Shown one piece after another: positions 1-8,467 of a DNA stretch of 64,000 nucleotides. The notes under the pieces were generated by a model. It was given only the letters and a program-made list of their open reading frames with translations. It was not told the origin of the DNA and made no database searches. The stretch comes from LMUY01 sp964242215 (GTDB lineage Bacteria; Pseudomonadota; Alphaproteobacteria; Acetobacterales; Acetobacteraceae), in contig CAXTCJ010000010.1 in assembly GCA_964242215.1 (NCBI GenBank), positions 1 through 64,000 of the forward strand, given 5' to 3'. Positions within the stretch are counted from its first letter, which is position 1. The number at the start of each line of letters is the position of its first letter. Made by a program: the position numbers and the translations under genes.

Positions 1-998
1 CGCTCGTACATGATGTCCGCGCCGTCGCAGGTCGGCCCGGCGATGCAGACCGGGCCGGTCGTGTCGCCGTCATGCGGCGTCTCGATCCGATACTTGATCG
101 ACTCGCCCTCCGTCTCCGCCAAGCCACCGAAGCGGCCGATGTCGAGGTAGACCCACCGGGTCGGGTCACCCGGAATGCGCTGGCTGACCAGCACCACTTC
201 CGCGTGCACCACGCCGGCATCGCCCACCATCGACCGGCCCGGTTCGATCAGGATCTCCGGCAAATCGTTGCCGAAATGCTCGGTCATCGCGTGCATGATC
301 GCGTTGGCGAAGCGGTCCACCGTGGGCACTTCCTCGCGGTAGCGGATCGGGAAACCACCACCCAGATTGACCATCCGCAGATTGACGCCGGCGTTGCGCA
401 GATCGCTGAACAGCATGCCGACGCGGCCGATCGCGACCTCGTACGCCGACGTGCACATCTGCTGGCTGCCAACATGGAAGGACAGGCCGTACGGGTCCAA
501 CCCCATCTCGCCGGCGCGGATCATCAGGTCGCGCGCATTGTCCACCGTGGTGCCGAACTTACGGGAGAGCGGCCAGTCGGCCCCCTTGTTCTCCACCAGC
601 AGCCGGCAATACACGCGGCTGCCCGGGGCATGACGCGCCAGCTTCTCCAGCTCCTCCAGCGAGTCGAAGGCGAACATCTCCACCCCCGCCGCAAAGGCGC
701 GCTGAATCGCCGACACCTTCTTTATGGTGTTGCCGAACGAGATCGTGCCAGGCGCCGCACCCGCGTCGAGGCACATGCTCACTTCCTCGAAGGACGCGGC
801 ATCGAAGGCGCTGCCCAGGCGGACCAGCCGCTCCAGGATCGGCGCCGCCGGGTTGGCCTTCACCGCATAGTAAATGCGCGCGAGCGGGAGGGAATGGAGG
901 ATCGAACGATAGTTCTCCTCCACGCGATCCACGTCGAGGACGAGGCACGGGGTGGCCGGACGCGAGTCGGCCAGGTACTGCGCGATCTTGGGGGTCAT
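1..998 (-). CDS. Ornithine/lysine-type PLP decarboxylase (fold type III), 3' end outside window
   Basis: Decarboxylates ornithine (possibly also lysine) to a polyamine precursor in the cytoplasm. The reading frame starts at the ATG whose complement is at 996-998 and runs off the left edge, leaving about 332 residues. The PLP-lysine motif YYAVKANP lies near residue 45, GGGFP marks the phosphate-binding loop, EPGRSMVG follows, and near the edge PTCDGAD supplies the cysteine/aspartate segment of the dimer active site. These are the family hallmarks of eukaryote-like ornithine decarboxylases, common in alphaproteobacteria. It is divergent from the YihY gene. Ornithine versus lysine preference cannot be decided by eye. 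Confidence 0.9.
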   Translation of the reverse strand, partial: MTPKIAQYLADSRPATPCLVLDVDRVEENYRSILHSLPLARIYYAVKANPAAPILERLVRLGSAFDAASFEEVSMCLDAGAAPGTISFGNTIKKVSAIQRAFAAGVEMFAFDSLEELEKLARHAPGSRVYCRLLVENKGADWPLSRKFGTTVDNARDLMIRAGEMGLDPYGLSFHVGSQQMCTSAYEVAIGRVGMLFSDLRNAGVNLRMVNLGGGFPIRYREEVPTVDRFANAIMHAMTEHFGNDLPEILIEPGRSMVGDAGVVHAEVVLVSQRIPGDPTRWVYLDIGRFGGLAETEGESIKYRIETPHDGDTTGPVCIAGPTCDGADIMYE

Positions 999-1280
999 CG
1001 CACGAGAGCCTTCTGGATAGACGCCCACCTTTCCAGGCGATGGGCGAGAGTTGACGAAACGGTCGAACGAACCAGCGAAAAAGAACGATTGCCAGAACGC
1101 TTGACGTCGTTGCGTAACCCGGAGGCCAGAGGCACGTGCGTTGCTGCGTGGATCGCGCAAATAGGACCACGTGGGGTGAGGCGCAAGCGGTAATTCCATC
1201 TTGCATCAAGAAAATCGCACGCCGTCTTAACACCTTGTTAGAACAGGCCGTATCGAAGCCTTCGAGCAGATCGGATCACC
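999..1280. promoter_or_regulatory. Divergent intergenic region between decarboxylase and YihY genes
   Basis: These 282 bases separate two divergent start codons and must hold both promoters. I see no tRNA, strong hairpin or convincing -35/-10 pair. Reading frames crossing it are continuations of frames antisense to the neighbours. Confidence 0.4.
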
Positions 1281-2318
1281 ATGCCGGACGCCGCCAACAC
1301 GACTGACTCGCCGGTGCCTCCCCTGCCCGGCCGCGCCGACGTGATCGACGCGGCCCGGGCCACCGCCGCCGCCGATTCGCAAGCGCTCGGCCGGCTGGCC
1401 AGCAGCCCGGCGGACATCCCCTGGCTGGGCTGGAAACGCGTGCTGATGCGGACCTGGCGGGAGATCATCTCCGACCGGGTGTCGCTGGTGGCGGCCGGCT
1501 GTGCGTTCTACGGCACGCTGGCGTTGTTCCCGGCGATCTCGATGCTGATTTCGTTGTATGGCCTGGTGTTCGACCCGGCGACCGTTGAGCCGCAACTCGC
1601 CACCTTGCAGGACCTGCTGCCCCCGTCCGCGTTCCTGCTGATCTCGGAGCGGGTGCACATGCTGGTCGCGAAGCCGCAGGGAACGCTGACCATGAGCCTG
1701 CTGATCAGCACGGGGGTTGCACTATGGTCGTCGGCAACGGGCACCAAATCGATTATCTCGGCGCTCAACCTGGCCTATGAGGAGCGGGAGCGCCGGTCGT
1801 TTCTGCAGTTCCAACTGATTGCGTTCGCGATGACGCTGATGGCCCTGATGGGAGCCGTTCTCGGGCTCGGTTTCATCGTGGGGCTGCCGCCCGCGCTCGT
1901 GGCCCTCGGCTACGAGGGCAATACGGCGGTCTTGGTTCGCATTGCCAGCCTGATCCTGCTGATCGGGTTCGTGCTGGGTTCGCTATCTTTACTGTACCGC
2001 TTCGGCCCCTGCCGCCGGGCCGCGCGATGGGTGTGGATCACGCCGGGTTCGATCCTGGCCACGCTGCTATGGGTGCTCGCGTCAGCCCTGTTCAGCTTCT
2101 ATGTCGGCCATCTTGCGAGCTACGACGCCACGTATGGCCCGCTCGGCGCCGTCGTCGGCGTCATGATGTGGTTCTTCGTTACAGTCTACGTTGTACTACT
2201 CGGCGCTGAACTGAATGCCGAGCTAGAATTACAGACGGCCCATGACAGCACCGATGGGCCGCCGCAACCGATCGGGAGCCGCGGCGCGTATGTCGCCGAC
2301 CACGTGGCGCGACGCTAG
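1281..2318 (+). CDS. YihY/virulence factor BrkB family inner-membrane protein
   Basis: A 345-residue integral membrane protein. A soluble N-terminus of about 60 residues is followed by the family segment WREIISDRVSLVAAGCAFYG and five to six hydrophobic helices, ending with the TYGPLGAVVGVMMWFFVTVYVVLLGAELNAELE-type region in which GAELNAE is the signature. Length is slightly above the usual 280-330. The biochemical role of the family is not established; it was once misnamed RNase BN. The last 140 bases overlap, on the opposite strand, the end of the RlpA-like frame. Confidence 0.9.
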   Translation: MPDAANTTDSPVPPLPGRADVIDAARATAAADSQALGRLASSPADIPWLGWKRVLMRTWREIISDRVSLVAAGCAFYGTLALFPAISMLISLYGLVFDPATVEPQLATLQDLLPPSAFLLISERVHMLVAKPQGTLTMSLLISTGVALWSSATGTKSIISALNLAYEERERRSFLQFQLIAFAMTLMALMGAVLGLGFIVGLPPALVALGYEGNTAVLVRIASLILLIGFVLGSLSLLYRFGPCRRAARWVWITPGSILATLLWVLASALFSFYVGHLASYDATYGPLGAVVGVMMWFFVTVYVVLLGAELNAELELQTAHDSTDGPPQPIGSRGAYVADHVARR

Positions 2319-2721
2319 GTAGATCGTCGGTCTCGTCCTCGGTCGCCTCGGCCACCTCGATCGGCGCGTCGTCGGCAGAGTCGATCGACACCATGCCGCG
2401 GCCGCGGCCGAGCAGCCCGATCTGCCGGGCGGCGCCCTTGGACAGGTCGATGATGGCGCTACGGCCGCCCATGCGGTCGTTCACCGTGACGACGACGGAC
2501 TGCCCCGTTTCGCTCATCGTCACCCGCACGCGGGAGCCGAGCGGGATGCTGCGGCTGGCGGCGGTCAGACCCTCTTGGTCGAACACCTCGCCGGAGCTGG
2601 TGCGAAGCCCGTCATGCCGTCCGCCATACCAGGACGCGACGCCGACCGTCTGAGCGAGAGCCATACCTGGTAGCAAAGTGGCGATCGCGAGGACGGGGAG
2701 AAGCGTGCTGGTTCGTGACAT
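2179..2721 (-). CDS. RlpA-like septal ring / DPBB-domain secreted protein
   Basis: The 180-residue product starts with a signal peptide (about residues 1-23, cleavage after ALA) and continues with the double-psi beta-barrel of RlpA: GVASWYGGRHDGLRTSSGE near residue 26, then TAASRSIPLGSRVRV, VTVNDRMGG and IDLSKGAARQIGL. RlpA proteins act in the envelope on denuded septal glycan. The recognisable domain ends near residue 118. The last 47 residues are Arg/Ser-rich and are encoded entirely antisense to the YihY gene, so the native end may lie earlier and a small indel near 2320-2340 is possible. Confidence 0.85.
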   Translation of the reverse strand: MSRTSTLLPVLAIATLLPGMALAQTVGVASWYGGRHDGLRTSSGEVFDQEGLTAASRSIPLGSRVRVTMSETGQSVVVTVNDRMGGRSAIIDLSKGAARQIGLLGRGRGMVSIDSADDAPIEVAEATEDETDDLPSVAPRGRRHTRRGSRSVAAAHRCCHGPSVILARHSVQRRVVQRRL

Positions 2722-3166
2722 ACGTTCGTCCGAAGAAGTGCAACCGGGATAGGGTGCAGAACCACATAGTCTCTCGGCAGGGCGGGGATGATCAAGCGGT
2801 AACTAACCCGCGAGCCTGCGGAACGTTCCGGGTTTGACCTTGAGCCTGTGCCATATAGACCACACTACACTCTGAGAGGGTGAGATTTATACGCTCTTTA
2901 TGTCAGTTTATTTCACATTAATACTTTCGGTTTAGTGTATTTCCCAAGTCTTCATTGGCAGATCACGGCGGCGGGAGGCCGCGCGCAACTAGCCGCAAAG
3001 TTGAGCAGGCGAACTCGAGAGGCGTCGCTTCGGCGCAACAGAGGCTGTGGCGCATCCGCCATTATCACGAAAATTGTGATCACGGCGTTGTGCAGGAACC
3101 TGCGCTTGCCGCCCGCTTCTGCGGTTCATTGGACGTGCACCTAACTGCATGCTAGGGCCGCCCGCT
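2722..3166. promoter_or_regulatory. Divergent intergenic region rlpA-like / aroQ
   Basis: A 445-base gap with an AT-rich core near 2855-2945 that probably carries promoters for both directions. Short frames here (such as 2935-3155, plus) have no recognisable motif or ribosome-binding site. No RNA gene or convincing terminator was seen. Confidence 0.35.
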
Positions 3167-3658
3167 ATGTCCGATCACCGCCCGCCGGGCCCCCCGCCTG
3201 GCCCACTGCCCCTGATTGCCGTGCTGAACGGGCCGAACATGAACATGCTCGGGCTCCGCCAGCCCGACTTGTATGGTGCAGGCACGCTCGATGACGTGGA
3301 GACGCTCTGCGCCGAAACCGCGGAGGCGCTCGATCTCGCCATCGACTTCCGGCAAACCAACCATGAGGGTGAGTTGGTCAGTTGGGTGCAGGAGTTCCGC
3401 GCCACGGCCTCCGGTATCGTGATCAACCCGGCCGGCTACACCACGACGTCGATCGCACTGATGGATGCGCTGCTCGCCAGCGAATTGCCCATCATCGAGG
3501 TCCACGTGACGAATATTCACCGGCGTGAGGAGTTTCGGCAGCACTCCTACGTGTCGCGCGTGGCTGAGGGAGTGATCTGCGGGCTCGGTATCCGCGGTTA
3601 CGCCCTGGCCCTCAGCGCGATGGCCGCCCTGCTGCTCGACCGCTCGGAGCAACCATGA
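3167..3658 (+). CDS. aroQ: 3-dehydroquinate dehydratase, type II
   Basis: Catalyses trans-dehydration of 3-dehydroquinate to 3-dehydroshikimate in the shikimate pathway. The 163-residue product has every type II signature in order: NGPNMNMLGLRQPDLYG (substrate and catalytic Tyr), FRQTNHEGELV, INPAGYTTTSIAL, and EVHVTNIHRREEFRQHSYVS with the catalytic His. I prefer the ATG at 3167 (MSDHRPP) to the in-frame ATG at 3149 because an AGGG precedes it by about ten bases. Its stop overlaps the accB start (ATGA), so the two are translationally coupled. Confidence 0.95.
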   Translation: MSDHRPPGPPPGPLPLIAVLNGPNMNMLGLRQPDLYGAGTLDDVETLCAETAEALDLAIDFRQTNHEGELVSWVQEFRATASGIVINPAGYTTTSIALMDALLASELPIIEVHVTNIHRREEFRQHSYVSRVAEGVICGLGIRGYALALSAMAALLLDRSEQP

Positions 3659-4122
3659 GCCGCTTGCCGATCGATACCGCGGAAATCCGCGCCTTGGCGG
3701 AGATCCTGGCCGACACCGGCCTGACCGAGATCGAAATCTCGGATGGCGAGAACCGCGTCCGGGTCGCCCGCACGCCGGTGCCGGCTACTGTACAGGTGTC
3801 GGCCATGGCGCCGCAGGCCTTCGCGTCTGGGGCGGCGCCGGCCGCAACACCCGCCATGGCGCACCAGCCGGTCGCCCCGGCGGAACACCCCGGGGCCGTG
3901 ACCAGCCCGATGGTGGGGGTCGCGTATCTCTCGGCGGAGCCGGGCACCCCGCCGTTCGTGTCGCCGGGGCAGTCGGTTGCGGCGGGACAGACGCTGCTGC
4001 TGATCGAGGCGATGAAGACGTTCAACCAGATCAAGGCACCGCGCGCCGGCGTGGTGACCCGCATCCTGGTCACCTCGGGCCAGCCGGTGGAGTACGGCGA
4101 GGCGTTGCTGGTGGTCGAATAG
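3655..4122 (+). CDS. accB: Biotin carboxyl carrier protein of acetyl-CoA carboxylase
   Basis: Carries the biotin prosthetic group from biotin carboxylase to carboxyltransferase in fatty-acid synthesis. At 155 residues it has the usual AccB length: an N-terminal region with IEISDGENRVRVAR, a Pro/Ala-rich linker at about 42-78, and a biotinyl domain from about residue 80 with the lysine in EAMKTFNQI (K121). The common form is EAMKMMN, so Thr after the lysine is a mild variant. It overlaps aroQ by four bases and shares its last base with the accC start. Confidence 0.96.
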   Translation: MSRLPIDTAEIRALAEILADTGLTEIEISDGENRVRVARTPVPATVQVSAMAPQAFASGAAPAATPAMAHQPVAPAEHPGAVTSPMVGVAYLSAEPGTPPFVSPGQSVAAGQTLLLIEAMKTFNQIKAPRAGVVTRILVTSGQPVEYGEALLVVE

Positions 4123-5462
4123 TGTTCGCGAAGCTGCTGATCGCCAACCGCGGCGAGATCGCGCTGCGTATTCAGCGCGCCTGCCGTGAATTGGACATCC
4201 CGACCGTCGCCGTCCACTCGACCGCCGATTCCGAGGCCATGCATGTGCGCCTGGCAGACGAGAGCGTGTGCATCGGCCCGGCCTCGGCGCGGGACAGCTA
4301 CCTGAACATTCCCGCCATCCTGACCGCCGCTGCCATCACCGGCGCCGATGCGATCCATCCCGGCTATGGCTTTCTGTCGGAGAACGCCGGGTTCGCCGAG
4401 ATGGTGGAGGATCATGGGCTGACATTCATCGGCCCGTCCGCGGCACACATCCGAATGATGGGCGACAAGATCACCGCCAAGACCGCCATGGCCTCGCTGG
4501 GCGTCCCGCTGGTGCCCGGCAGCGCCGGTGCGGTCGTGGACCTGACCGAAGCCGCCGCGGTCGCCGACCGCATCGGCTACCCCGTGCTGATCAAGGCCGC
4601 AGCCGGCGGCGGTGGCCGTGGCATGAAGGTCGCGCACGAGGCCGGCGAATTGCACGAGGCCTGGCGCGTGGCCCGAGCCGAGGCGCGTGCCGCGTTCGGC
4701 AACGACGCCGTCTATATCGAGAAGTACCTGGACCGCCCCCGGCATATCGAACTGCAGGTGCTGGCGGATAGCCAAGGCACCGTTGTGCATCTCGGCGAGC
4801 GCGATTGCTCGCTCCAGCGCCGCCACCAGAAGCTGCTGGAGGAGGCCGGCTCCCCTGCGTTGTCGGCGGCGGAGCGGGACGCGCTGGGTGCAACCGTTAC
4901 GGCCGGGCTCGCCAAGTTGGGCTACCGCAATGCTGGGACACTGGAGTTCCTGTATCAGGACGGCCAGTTCGCCTTCATCGAGATGAATACGCGCTTGCAG
5001 GTCGAGCATCCCGTGACCGAGATGATCACCGGGATCGACATCGTACGCGAGCAGATCCGTATCGCCGCCGGGCAGCCGCTGGGCTACGGCCAGTCCGACA
5101 TCCGCTTCACCGGCCACGCCATCGAGGTGCGGGTAACGGCGGAGGATCCCGAGACGTTCATGGCCTCACCGGGCCGGGTCGACGTCTACCACGCGCCGGG
5201 GGGGCTCGGTGTTCGGGTGGATTCGGCGTTGTACGCCGGTTATGTCGTGCCGCCGCACTACGACAGCATGATCGCCAAGCTGATCGTGCACGCGCCGGAC
5301 CGGCCGACCGCCCTGGCCCGCCTGCGCCGCGCGCTCGAGGAGTTTGCCATTGCCGGTGTGAAGACGACGCTTCCGTTGCACCAGCGGATCGCCGCCGATC
5401 CCGAGTTCAACGCCGGCACCTACGACATCCACTGGCTGGAGCGGTTCGTCGCCGGTGGATAA
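4122..5462 (+). CDS. accC: Biotin carboxylase subunit of acetyl-CoA carboxylase
   Basis: ATP-grasp enzyme that carboxylates biotin on AccB using bicarbonate. The 446-residue product opens with KLLIANRGEIALRI, has the glycine-rich ATP loop AAGGGGRGMK, RDCSLQRRHQK, and EMNTRLQVEHPVTEMITG with the catalytic Arg/Glu cluster. Length matches the family. It starts with GTG at 4122, overlapping the accB TAG by one base, so expression is coupled. This is the last gene of the aroQ-accB-accC operon. Confidence 0.97.
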   Translation: MFAKLLIANRGEIALRIQRACRELDIPTVAVHSTADSEAMHVRLADESVCIGPASARDSYLNIPAILTAAAITGADAIHPGYGFLSENAGFAEMVEDHGLTFIGPSAAHIRMMGDKITAKTAMASLGVPLVPGSAGAVVDLTEAAAVADRIGYPVLIKAAAGGGGRGMKVAHEAGELHEAWRVARAEARAAFGNDAVYIEKYLDRPRHIELQVLADSQGTVVHLGERDCSLQRRHQKLLEEAGSPALSAAERDALGATVTAGLAKLGYRNAGTLEFLYQDGQFAFIEMNTRLQVEHPVTEMITGIDIVREQIRIAAGQPLGYGQSDIRFTGHAIEVRVTAEDPETFMASPGRVDVYHAPGGLGVRVDSALYAGYVVPPHYDSMIAKLIVHAPDRPTALARLRRALEEFAIAGVKTTLPLHQRIAADPEFNAGTYDIHWLERFVAGG

Positions 5463-5535
5463 GAACCAGCGATGCCGAACACCCCTATCCCGTCCAGCCA
5501 CGCAATCGCATTTTGCTTATCCTCTGTCGCGCAGC

Positions 5536-5642
5536 GGGGGCGGGGGACCATGCAAAGCATGGTGGGGGCCCTTCGGCTCGGACGGTGCCCGCTCCCCCTC
5601 CGTCGGCTTCGCCGCCACCTCCCCCGTGAAGAACGGGGGAGG
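5536..5642. repeat. Composite palindromic intergenic repeat downstream of accC
   Basis: Two strong inverted repeats separated by a G/C-rich segment. ACCATGC-aaa-GCATGGT is at 5547-5563 and CCTCCCCCGT-gaaga-ACGGGGGAGG at 5618-5642. Between them is CGTCGGCTTCGCCGCC. The layout resembles dispersed REP/BIME-like elements of alphaproteobacteria and is not coding. The second hairpin may also end accC transcription, or, on the other strand, that of the downstream minus-strand regulator gene. Confidence 0.6.
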
Positions 5643-5691
5643 ATCAGCTAAATGCGATTACAATGCTCGTGAAGCACGCGAGAAGGATGCG

Positions 5692-6408
5692 TCACCCGAC
5701 CGGTGGAACGCCTTGCGGGTCCAACCGATATCCGCCGCCTTCGGTCACCAGCAGTCGAGCATTGCCTGGATCCGGCTCGATCTTCTGCCGCAAGCGGTAG
5801 ATATGCGTCTCCAGCGTGTGCGTCGTGACGGCGGCGTTGTAGCCCCATACCTCGTTCAACAGCACTTGGCGCGCCACAGGCTTGGTCCCGGCGCGATACA
5901 GGAATTTCAGAATCGCCGCCTCCTTCTCCGTCAACCGGATACGGCGGTTTTTCACCGGCTCCTGCAGCAGCTTGGCAGACGGGCGAAACGTATACGGCCC
6001 GATCGTGAAGACTGCATCTTCGCTGTTCTCGAAGATCCGAAGCTGAGCCCGCAGCCGCGCCAGCAGTTCGGCGAGGCGAAACGGCTTGGCGATATAGTCG
6101 TTCGCGCCCGAATCCAGGCCTCGCACCACATCCGCCTCGTCATCCGACCCGGTCAGCATGATGATGGGCATCCGCATTCCCTGCCGGCGCAACGCCGCGC
6201 ACAAGTCGCGCCCGTCGCCGTCCGGCAGCCCGACGTCCAGAATCACCGCGTCGAAGCGCGCGTCGCGCGCCGTGACCTTGGTCTCAGCCTCGCCGATCGA
6301 CCCGGCCTCCTCGGCACTGAATTCGCCGTCGACCTGCAATTGTTCGACCAGGGTCTCGCGGAGTGTCAGATCGTCGTCCACGATCAAGATGGGGCGCTCG
6401 CCCGCCAT
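5692..6408 (-). CDS. OmpR/PhoB-family response regulator
   Basis: A 238-residue two-domain regulator. The receiver domain (1-120) has the acidic pocket in ILIVDDD, the phospho-acceptor Asp in ILDVGLPDGDG, Thr in IIMLTGSDD and the conserved Lys in YIAKPF. The C-terminal winged helix (about 135-232) has LTEKEAAILKFL, the helix VARQVLLNEVWGYN, and THTLETHIYRLRQKIEPDP. No histidine kinase gene is adjacent, so it is an orphan here. Targets cannot be read from the sequence. Confidence 0.92.
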   Translation of the reverse strand: MAGERPILIVDDDLTLRETLVEQLQVDGEFSAEEAGSIGEAETKVTARDARFDAVILDVGLPDGDGRDLCAALRRQGMRMPIIMLTGSDDEADVVRGLDSGANDYIAKPFRLAELLARLRAQLRIFENSEDAVFTIGPYTFRPSAKLLQEPVKNRRIRLTEKEAAILKFLYRAGTKPVARQVLLNEVWGYNAAVTTHTLETHIYRLRQKIEPDPGNARLLVTEGGGYRLDPQGVPPVG

Positions 6409-6657
6409 AAGCGACTTCCTTCACTCGTTTCGCCCGCAACGTCCGGGACTGGACGGCGCGGAGGTCGGGCTGACGAACGGGCTGCGTACAACTTGTGTTG
6501 TTTTCAACTCGTCGTCACTCCGACCGGTCCGGCACCACAACGCAGCCATTCGCCGAGCAACTTGCCTTGCCACGCCTCAGGCGCCACACATTCCCGTGAA
6601 CACGCCCCGGATGCAAGGGTCCTCCGACCCATATCCTTGTTGTACCAACCGCAACTC

Positions 6658-6698
6658 GACGCCGGGATACCGGCCTTTTTCCACAGGATCCCGGCGTC
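6658..6698 (+). promoter_or_regulatory. Leader hairpin immediately before ribA start
   Basis: A perfect 11-bp inverted repeat, GACGCCGGGAT (6658-6668) and ATCCCGGCGTC (6688-6698), with a 19-base loop. It ends two bases before the ATG at 6701 and occupies the place where the ribosome-binding site should lie. The CACAGG in the loop/right arm is the only Shine-Dalgarno-like stretch. It could limit translation initiation. It does not match the FMN (RFN) riboswitch consensus as far as I can see. Confidence 0.55.
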
Positions 6699-6700
6699 TC

Positions 6701-7765
6701 ATGCCTGACCACTCTCCCCCACCCGGCGTCACGGACCGGCTGCACGCGATCGAGGCAGCGGCAAATACGCTCCGCCGAGGCATGCCGGCCATCATCGGAT
6801 CGACACCGCCCCTGGCGATCCTGGCCGTCGAGACCGCCGATTCGGCAAGTCTGGACGCCTTGCGGCGTATCAGCCCGGAGCCGCCCGTCCTGCTGCTCTC
6901 ACCCAACCGCGCCGTGGCACTCGCGGCCGGGGCCGGTTCGGCGGTCGCGCTGAGCACGGTTGGCCTGAGCCTGCCCGAGTTGCACGCGTTGGCCGATCCG
7001 ACCTTGGCACAGATCGGCGCCCACCCGCCGGTCGTGGCCGTGCCAAATGGCGGTGCCGCGGCCTTGGCGCTGGCCGTTCTGGCCCGCTTGCTGCCTGCCT
7101 TGCTCGTGGTGCCTGCACCCGGGCGGCGAGGCATCGACGAAGCCGACGTGCTCGACAACGCCGCCCTCAGCGCCAGCGCCCTCGTCCGGGTCAGCGAGGC
7201 CGTGGTGCCGCTCGAGGACGTCGCCGACGCCCGCCTGGTGGCCTTCCGCTCGCCCGGCACCGGCACCGACCAATATGCCGTGCTCATCGGCCGGCCGGAG
7301 GACGTGCCGGCGCCGCTGATCCGGGTGCATTCGGAATGCTTCACCGGTGACCTGCTCGGCAGCCTGCGCTGCGACTGCGGCGCCCAACTGCGCGGCGCCA
7401 TCCGCCGGATCGCGGCCGAGGGTGCCGGCGCCGTTCTGTATCTCGCGCAGGAGGGCCGCGGCATCGGGCTGCCCAACAAGCTGCGCGCCTACACGCTGCA
7501 GGATCGCGGGTTGGACACATTGGACGCCAATCTCGCCCTCGGCTTCGCAGCCGACGAGCGGAATTTCCTGACGGCGGCCGCCATGCTGCGGCAGCTTGGC
7601 TTGCTCCGGATCCGCCTGCTCACCAACAATCCGGACAAGTTGGCCTCGCTGGCCGCACACGGCATCGACGTCGCCGGCCGGGCCAGCCTGCTGTTCGCGG
7701 CAAACGGGGTGAACGACCGCTACATGCAGACCAAGACCAACCGCTTCGGCCATCTCCCTGGGTGA
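6701..7765 (+). CDS. ribA: GTP cyclohydrolase II with divergent N-terminal domain
   Basis: Opens the imidazole ring of GTP, the first step of riboflavin synthesis. In the 354-residue product the C-terminal half (about 185-354) is a classical cyclohydrolase II: HSECFTGDLLGSLRCDCGAQL with the three zinc cysteines, LAQEGRGIGLPNKLRAY, DANLALGF and LTNNPDKL. The N-terminal half occupies the place of a dihydroxybutanone-phosphate synthase domain but lacks its recognisable acidic and His motifs, as in other alphaproteobacterial RibA proteins with an inactive N-terminal domain. The open frame extends upstream to 6158, but that part is antisense to the regulator gene. Confidence 0.92.
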   Translation: MPDHSPPPGVTDRLHAIEAAANTLRRGMPAIIGSTPPLAILAVETADSASLDALRRISPEPPVLLLSPNRAVALAAGAGSAVALSTVGLSLPELHALADPTLAQIGAHPPVVAVPNGGAAALALAVLARLLPALLVVPAPGRRGIDEADVLDNAALSASALVRVSEAVVPLEDVADARLVAFRSPGTGTDQYAVLIGRPEDVPAPLIRVHSECFTGDLLGSLRCDCGAQLRGAIRRIAAEGAGAVLYLAQEGRGIGLPNKLRAYTLQDRGLDTLDANLALGFAADERNFLTAAAMLRQLGLLRIRLLTNNPDKLASLAAHGIDVAGRASLLFAANGVNDRYMQTKTNRFGHLPG

Positions 7766-7816
7766 CCCGGCACGGCGCTTGCTGAACCATCCGTGCATCC
7801 CGCACATAGGCCCACC

Positions 7817-8467
7817 ATGGTCCAATCTGTCACAGCCCAGCCATCCCTGCCCTACGCCCCGCCGCGCCTGAGCGCGTTCGACACCGGGTCAGAGCAATGC
7901 CCGCAGGGACAGCTCCCTGGCCCGATCGAATTCGACCCGCAGGAGGCAAGAAATGCCTTGAACCCCCTGCAGTATGTGCCGCTGGTCGGCATGATCTACC
8001 GCCAGGCCACGGGGGAAACGATCCCTGCCCCGCTCTCGATCGCCGGCTCGGTGGTCACGGGGGCGATGTTGGGCGGCCCGCTCGGTATTCTGGGTTCGGT
8101 GCTGTTGAACCTTGCCTCGGAGCTGATCCATCTCGGCGCTGATACCTCGAGGCCGCCCGTGCCATACGGCATGAACGTCACGGGGAGCGAGGCTGGCATC
8201 CAGACGGGCTTGCCCGGCGAGACGATGCCCGCGGACGGCTACACCACCCTGGCCACGGTGCTCCCTCAGTTCCTTGGCGGCGGCGCCACCGCCTTCACCC
8301 ACAACGATACCCCCGCCACACAAGGTGCCGCCGTGGCAGACGACGATACACCCGCCGGATCGGCCGCGGCCGTTGCGGACGACGATACGCCCGCCATACC
8401 GGCGGTTACCCCGGTGCGCCAGGCGATCGCTGCCTACGAGGCAGGATCCCTGTTCGGGATGGGCTGA
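7817..8467 (+). CDS. Hypothetical protein with acidic C-terminal repeats, paired with L,D-transpeptidase
   Basis: Not assigned to a characterised family. The 216-residue product has NALNPLQYVPLVGMIYR, then a hydrophobic glycine-rich segment (GSVVTGAMLGGPLGILGSVLL) that could be a membrane helix or hairpin, followed by a Thr/Ala/Asp-rich tail with the repeat VADDDTPA (a variant precedes it). Its stop overlaps the start of the L,D-transpeptidase gene (TGATG), so the two are coupled and the protein may act at the envelope. ATG at 7817 is preferred to an upstream GTG at 7793. Confidence 0.75.
   Translation: MVQSVTAQPSLPYAPPRLSAFDTGSEQCPQGQLPGPIEFDPQEARNALNPLQYVPLVGMIYRQATGETIPAPLSIAGSVVTGAMLGGPLGILGSVLLNLASELIHLGADTSRPPVPYGMNVTGSEAGIQTGLPGETMPADGYTTLATVLPQFLGGGATAFTHNDTPATQGAAVADDDTPAGSAAAVADDDTPAIPAVTPVRQAIAAYEAGSLFGMG

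Noticed and set aside
72..1193. Plus-strand 373-codon open frame at the left edge
   Set aside because: It is antisense to the ornithine decarboxylase frame, whose motifs are complete; its own product is His/Arg-rich with no motif, a usual high-GC artefact.
3612..5117. 501-codon minus-strand frame opposite accB/accC
   Set aside because: Antisense to two unambiguous housekeeping genes; a GC-skew artefact.
6158..6700. N-terminal extension of the ribA open frame
   Set aside because: Most of it is antisense to the response-regulator gene; the recognisable protein starts at the ATG at 6701.
8274..8420. Tandem Thr/Ala/Asp-coding repeats as a possible CRISPR-like array
   Set aside because: Units are short, contiguous and in frame within a gene; no spacers of regular length.
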